From NCBI RefSeq assembly GCF_003626595.1, contig NZ_RBAK01000003.1, positions 124,001 to 188,000 of the forward strand: a stretch of 64,000 nt of DNA, read 5' to 3'. Positions 60,855-64,000 of this stretch are shown one piece after another. Source of the stretch: Micromonospora endolithica. Lineage in GTDB: Bacteria; Actinomycetota; Actinomycetes; Mycobacteriales; Micromonosporaceae. The translations under genes and the position numbers were made by a program. The notes beneath the pieces are model-generated. The model was not told the DNA's origin and did not search any database. It worked only from the letters and a program-made list of their open reading frames with translations. Every line of letters begins with the position of its first letter. Position 1 is the first letter of the stretch.

Positions 60855-61946
60855 GTGACTCAATTCGACCGGTGCGACGAAGCGGGCCGGCGGTGGGTGA
60901 CCGAGGCGATCGCCGCTGTCGAGGCGGACGCCAACCGGTCCGCCGACACCCATCTGCTGCCGTTCCCGCTGCCCCGGGAATGGGGGATCGACCTCTACCT
61001 GAAGGACGAGTCGGTGCACCCCACCGGGTCGCTCAAGCACCGGCTGGCCCGGTCGCTCTTCCTGTACGGGCTCTGCAACGGCTGGATCGGCCCGGCCACC
61101 ACGATCGTGGAGGCGTCCTCCGGGTCCACCGCGGTCTCCGAGGCGTACTTCGCGCGGATGCTGGGCCTGCCGTTCATCGCGGTGATGCCGGCCTCCACGT
61201 CACCGGAGAAGATCGCGAAGATCGAGTTCCAGGGCGGGCGCTGCCACCTCGTCGAGGACCCGGCCAAGGTGGTGGTCGAGGCGCGCTGGCTCGCCGAGGA
61301 CACCGGCGGGCACTACATGGACCAGTTCACGTACGCCGAACGGGCCACCGACTGGCGGGGCAACAACAACATCGCCGAATCGATCTACGCGCAGCTGGCC
61401 CTGGAGCGGCACCCCGTACCGGCGTGGGTCGTGGTCGGTGCCGGCACCGGCGGGACCAGCGCCACCATCGGCCGGTACGCCCGCTACCAGCGGCTGCCCA
61501 CCAAGCTCTGCGTGGTCGACCCGGAGAACTCGGCGTTCTATCCCGCCTGGCTGGCGGCGGACTGGTCGGTCCGGACCGGGCGTGGCTCGCGGATCGAGGG
61601 GATCGGCCGGCCCACCGTGGAGGCCTCGTTCCTGCCCTCGGTGGTGGACCGCATGGTGCAGGTGCCCGACGCCGCGTCGCTCGCCGCGATGCGGGCCGCC
61701 TCGGCGGTGCTGGACCGGCGGGTCGGCGGCTCGACCGGCACCAACCTGTGGGGTGCCTTCGGGCTGATCGCCGGGATGCTCGCCGAGGGCCGCACCGGCT
61801 CGGTGGTCACCCTGATCTGTGACGCCGGCGACCGGTACGCCGACACCTACTACTCCGACGAGTGGGTGGCCGCGCAGGGGTTGGACCTGACGCCGCACCT
61901 GGCCACCGTCGACCGGTTCCTGGCCAGCGGGGCCTGGCCGGCCTGA
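60855..61946 (+). CDS. Cds1-like PLP-dependent cysteine synthase/desulfhydrase
   Basis: 363 residues, fold type II. PLP Lys in TGSLKHRLA (around residue 56), then [22 protein letters not shown], the phosphate loop [14 protein letters not shown] and [14 protein letters not shown] near the C-terminus. The [12 protein letters not shown] stretch is characteristic of the Cds1 (cysteine desulfhydrase) group known from mycobacteria, which releases sulfide from cysteine. A TAGGTT box ends six bases before the GTG start, so it is probably leaderless. Confidence 0.87.
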   Translation: MTQFDRCDEAGRRWVTEAIAAVEADANRSADTHLLPFPLPREWGIDLYLKDESVHPTGSLKHRLARSLFLYGLCNGWIGPATTIVEASSGSTAVSEAYFARMLGLPFIAVMPASTSPEKIAKIEFQGGRCHLVEDPAKVVVEARWLAEDTGGHYMDQFTYAERATDWRGNNNIAESIYAQLALERHPVPAWVVVGAGTGGTSATIGRYARYQRLPTKLCVVDPENSAFYPAWLAADWSVRTGRGSRIEGIGRPTVEASFLPSVVDRMVQVPDAASLAAMRAASAVLDRRVGGSTGTNLWGAFGLIAGMLAEGRTGSVVTLICDAGDRYADTYYSDEWVAAQGLDLTPHLATVDRFLASGAWPA

Positions 61947-61977
61947 ACCGTGGGGCCGATCCGGCCGGCTCGCCCGG

Positions 61978-62598
61978 TCAGGCCCGCTCGGCCACACCCG
62001 GGTAGCGCCGCACGAAGCCCTCGTCGTCAACGCTCAGCTCGGCGGTGAACGTGTCGCTGCGGAACTTCACCCTGCCCGGCCCCATACCCGTGTAGACCTG
62101 CTCGGCCGCGACCACCTGCAGGCTCGGCACCAACACCCAGGCGACCGTGATCCGGTGCGGGGTGTCGGCCGGCTTCCCGGCCAGCCCGAGCCGCCGGATC
62201 GGCAGCGTGTTGAACAGCGCCGACCCGCCGAGGTCGACGTCCCGCGCCTCGGCCAGTCGGTCCGGGTCGTCGGTGCCGGGCAGACCGGCGGCCGGCTTCC
62301 CCGCCGCGCTCAGCGCCGCGTCCAGGTCACCCTGCTCGGCGGTGGTCACCCGCCACCGGTCGGTCGCCCGTTCCAGGCGTACGCTGCGCAGCCACCCGGC
62401 GCCCTCCACCTCGACCTCCAGCCGGACCGCAGCCCAGTCCGGGTCGGTGGTGAGCTGGTAGCGGCAGGTGTAGGGGATCGGATCCACGGCCACCTGGGTG
62501 CCGCGCGCCGTCAACCCCTGTCGGTCGTCGACGAGCGCGTTCTCGGCACCGGCGGTGTCCGTGCGGGTCCACAGGAACGATTTCGGCATGGTCGGCAT
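61978..62598 (-). CDS. Glycolipid-binding-fold protein (PF06475-like)
   Basis: 206 residues. It has the pattern of the actinobacterial glycolipid-binding domain: FLWTRTDTAGAENALVDD at the start, YTCRYQLTTDPDWAAVRLEVEVEG, then DLGGSALFNTLPIRRLGL and WVLVPSLQVVAAEQVYTGMG. It lacks a signal peptide. The beta-barrel fold is thought to bind a lipid; function in the cell is unknown. Start at MPTMPKSF (62598) or three codons later. Confidence 0.8.
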   Translation of the reverse strand: MPTMPKSFLWTRTDTAGAENALVDDRQGLTARGTQVAVDPIPYTCRYQLTTDPDWAAVRLEVEVEGAGWLRSVRLERATDRWRVTTAEQGDLDAALSAAGKPAAGLPGTDDPDRLAEARDVDLGGSALFNTLPIRRLGLAGKPADTPHRITVAWVLVPSLQVVAAEQVYTGMGPGRVKFRSDTFTAELSVDDEGFVRRYPGVAERA

Positions 62599-62646
62599 GA
62601 GCCGGACGTTACGCCACCTGCCGGGGGCCGGCAGCGGAGACGGAGA

Positions 62647-62678
62647 CGCCGCCGCGGAGCGTGGGCTCCGCGACGGCG
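62647..62678. terminator. Possible terminator of the helicase gene
   Basis: CGCCGCCGCGGAGC pairs with GCTCCGCGACGGCG (one mismatch) around a four-base loop, 20 bases past the helicase stop on the minus strand. There is no T-tract. Confidence 0.55.
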
Positions 62679-62697
62679 TTCCGGGTGTCGCTCAGGA

Positions 62698-64000
62698 TCA
62701 GTGGGTACGCGCCGGCGGCCGGCCGCCGAAGCCCCGCCGCTCGTCGCGCGGCCGGTCGTCCCGACCTCGCCCCTCGGACCGGAACCCGCCCCGGTCGCCG
62801 TAGCTACGGCTCTCGGTCGGCCGGTCGCCGTAGCGCCGGTCGCCCTGGGGCCGGTCGCCGTAGCTCCGGTTCTCGGTGGGCCGGTCGCCGTAGCTACGGC
62901 TCTCGGTCGGCCGGTCGCCGTAGCGCCGGTCGCCCTGGGGCCGGTCGCCGTAGCTCCGGCCCTCGGCGGGCCGGTCGCCGTAGCGCCGGTCGCCCTGCGG
63001 TCGGTCGCCGTAGCTCCGGCTATCGGTGGGCCGGTCGCCGTAGCCGCGGCCTCCGGTGGGCCGGTCGCCGTAGCCACGCGGGCCCCGGTCGCCGTAGCTC
63101 CGGCCCTCGCCGGACCGGTCGCCGAACCTGCGGTCGCCACGGTCGGACCGGTCGCCGAAGCGGCGCGGTCCGCCGGAGCGGTCGCTGTGCCGCCGGGGCT
63201 CGGGCTCGGCACGCACCGGCACACCGCTGGGCTCGCGGGCGCCGATCAGCTCGGTCAACGCCGGGTCGCCGGCCCGCACCCGGGTCTCGGCCGGTGCCAC
63301 CCCGGCCTTCTCCAGCATGGCGAGGGTGGTCCGGCGCTGCTTCGGCAGCACCAGGGTGGCCACCGCGCCGGATTCGCCCGCCCGTGCGGTACGCCCCGCC
63401 CGGTGCAGGTAGTCCTTCGGGTCCTTCGGCGGGTCGACGTGCAGCACCAGCGAGACGCCGTCGACGTGGATGCCCCGGGCCGCCACGTCCGTGGCGACCA
63501 GGACGTTCATCCGGCCCTCCTTGAACTCGGCCAGGGTCTTCGTCCGCATCCGCTGGGTCTTGCCGCCGTGCAGGCCCCCGGCCCGTACGCCGACCGCCGC
63601 CAACTGCTCGACCAGCCGGTCCACGCCCAACTGGGTGCGGGCGAACACCATCGTCCGGCCCTCCCGGGCGGCGATCGACGCGGCTACCGGGAACTTGTCG
63701 TGCGGCGGGATCAGCAGCATGTGGTGGTCCATGGTGGACACCGAGGCGGTGGACGGCGCGGTCGAGTGGGTGACCGGATCGGTCAGGAACCGCTTGACCA
63801 GCGCGTCCACGTCGCGGTCCAGGGTGGCCGAGAAGAGCAGCCGCTGGGAGTCCGCCGGGGTCTTCGCCAGCAGCTCGGTGACCTCCGGCAGGAAGCCCAT
63901 GTCGGCCATCTGGTCGGCCTCGTCGAGCACGGTGATCTCGATGTCGTCGAGACGGCACACACCTCGGTTGATCAGGTCGCCCAGCCGGCCCGGGGTGGCC
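62698..64000 (-). CDS. DEAD-box RNA helicase (5' partial) with RGG/YGDRP tail
   Basis: 433 residues visible; the N-terminus is beyond the window. Helicase motifs: Ib TPGR at the edge, II VLDEADQMADMGF, III SAT (LLFSATLD), IV MVFARTQ, V DVAARGIHVDGV and VI HRAGRTARAG. After ~300 visible residues a tail of about 130 residues is made of RSYGDRP/RRYGDRP units with Arg and Gly, an RNA-binding tail. DNA for the tail is strongly repetitive (62770-63130). Role is probably cold-shock or RNA turnover. Confidence 0.93.
   Translation of the reverse strand, partial: ATPGRLGDLINRGVCRLDDIEITVLDEADQMADMGFLPEVTELLAKTPADSQRLLFSATLDRDVDALVKRFLTDPVTHSTAPSTASVSTMDHHMLLIPPHDKFPVAASIAAREGRTMVFARTQLGVDRLVEQLAAVGVRAGGLHGGKTQRMRTKTLAEFKEGRMNVLVATDVAARGIHVDGVSLVLHVDPPKDPKDYLHRAGRTARAGESGAVATLVLPKQRRTTLAMLEKAGVAPAETRVRAGDPALTELIGAREPSGVPVRAEPEPRRHSDRSGGPRRFGDRSDRGDRRFGDRSGEGRSYGDRGPRGYGDRPTGGRGYGDRPTDSRSYGDRPQGDRRYGDRPAEGRSYGDRPQGDRRYGDRPTESRSYGDRPTENRSYGDRPQGDRRYGDRPTESRSYGDRGGFRSEGRGRDDRPRDERRGFGGRPPARTH
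62770..63130 (-). repeat. Degenerate tandem repeat encoding the helicase tail
   Basis: About a dozen units of 24-27 bases with the core GGCCGGTCGCCGTAGC (plus strand), coding for GDRP plus a variable SYG-type spacer. Units alternate between RSYGDRP-type and RRYGDRP-type. Confidence 0.9.

Noticed and set aside
62770..63130. GGTCGCCGTAGC repeats as a CRISPR array
   Set aside because: They are in frame within a helicase gene and encode YGDRP units.

Overview
The window is chromosomal DNA from a very GC-rich actinomycete. Several things point to Micromonosporaceae, most likely Micromonospora: frequent GTG starts, many promoters with the -10 box 6-9 bases before the start codon (leaderless genes), a BldC-type regulator, a futalosine-type menaquinone locus, the actinobacterial hemL-ccs block, a mycothiol-type DinB protein, and a characteristic ~53-bp interspersed repeat. 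This assignment is an inference; no rRNA is present.

Layout. 0-5.9 kb: an FtsX-ectodomain protein (cut by the left edge), a SecD-head lipoprotein, a sortase-type surface protein, a HigBA-like toxin-antitoxin pair with gene debris around it, tRNA-Lys and a secreted protein. 6-12.6 kb: a large BTAD/TPR ATPase regulator, a secreted protein, an SDR and a beta-helix lipoprotein. 12.6-22.8 kb: ZIP-like transporter, Eis-like acetyltransferase, a PadR-ABC operon, PP2C phosphatase, a regulator/BenE pair, small conserved proteins, MscL, and a GntR/MFS pair. 22.8-29 kb: a stressosome block (STAS protein, then RsbR-RsbS-RsbT-HATPase/PP2C-histidine kinase-REC/PP2C, all touching or overlapping). 29-38.9 kb: AraC regulator, DinB protein, dehydratase, a second PadR-ABC operon, oligopeptidase B, FAD oxidoreductase. 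39-46.5 kb: a second partner-switching locus with a PP2C phosphatase divergent from a soluble hybrid kinase carrying seven near-identical 92-residue HAMP repeats, a response regulator and a STAS protein. 46.7-52.8 kb: hemL, a histidine phosphatase and the System II cytochrome c maturation genes (TlpA-like, CcdA, ResB, CcsB). 53-59.9 kb: MarR/AhpD pair, then UbiD, UbiA(MqnP) and UbiX interrupted by a convergent terpene synthase, then BldC and an AsnC regulator. 60-64 kb: SDR, Cds1-like PLP enzyme, glycolipid-binding-fold protein and a DEAD-box helicase (cut by the right edge).

The most unusual feature is a family of nine copies of a modular repeat built from two ~23-bp half-units, joined either as an inverted or as a direct dimer. 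Copies mostly sit at gene ends. Two supply the stop codon of the upstream gene, one forms the C-terminus of the terpene synthase, and one lies in frame inside ccdA. Five copies have a short GC-rich tandem repeat on the same (3') side. The two regulatory blocks together hold four PP2C-type phosphatases or phosphatase fusions (counting the stand-alone PP2C at 16.6 kb), two histidine kinases, several STAS proteins and no sigma factor, so their output targets must be encoded elsewhere.
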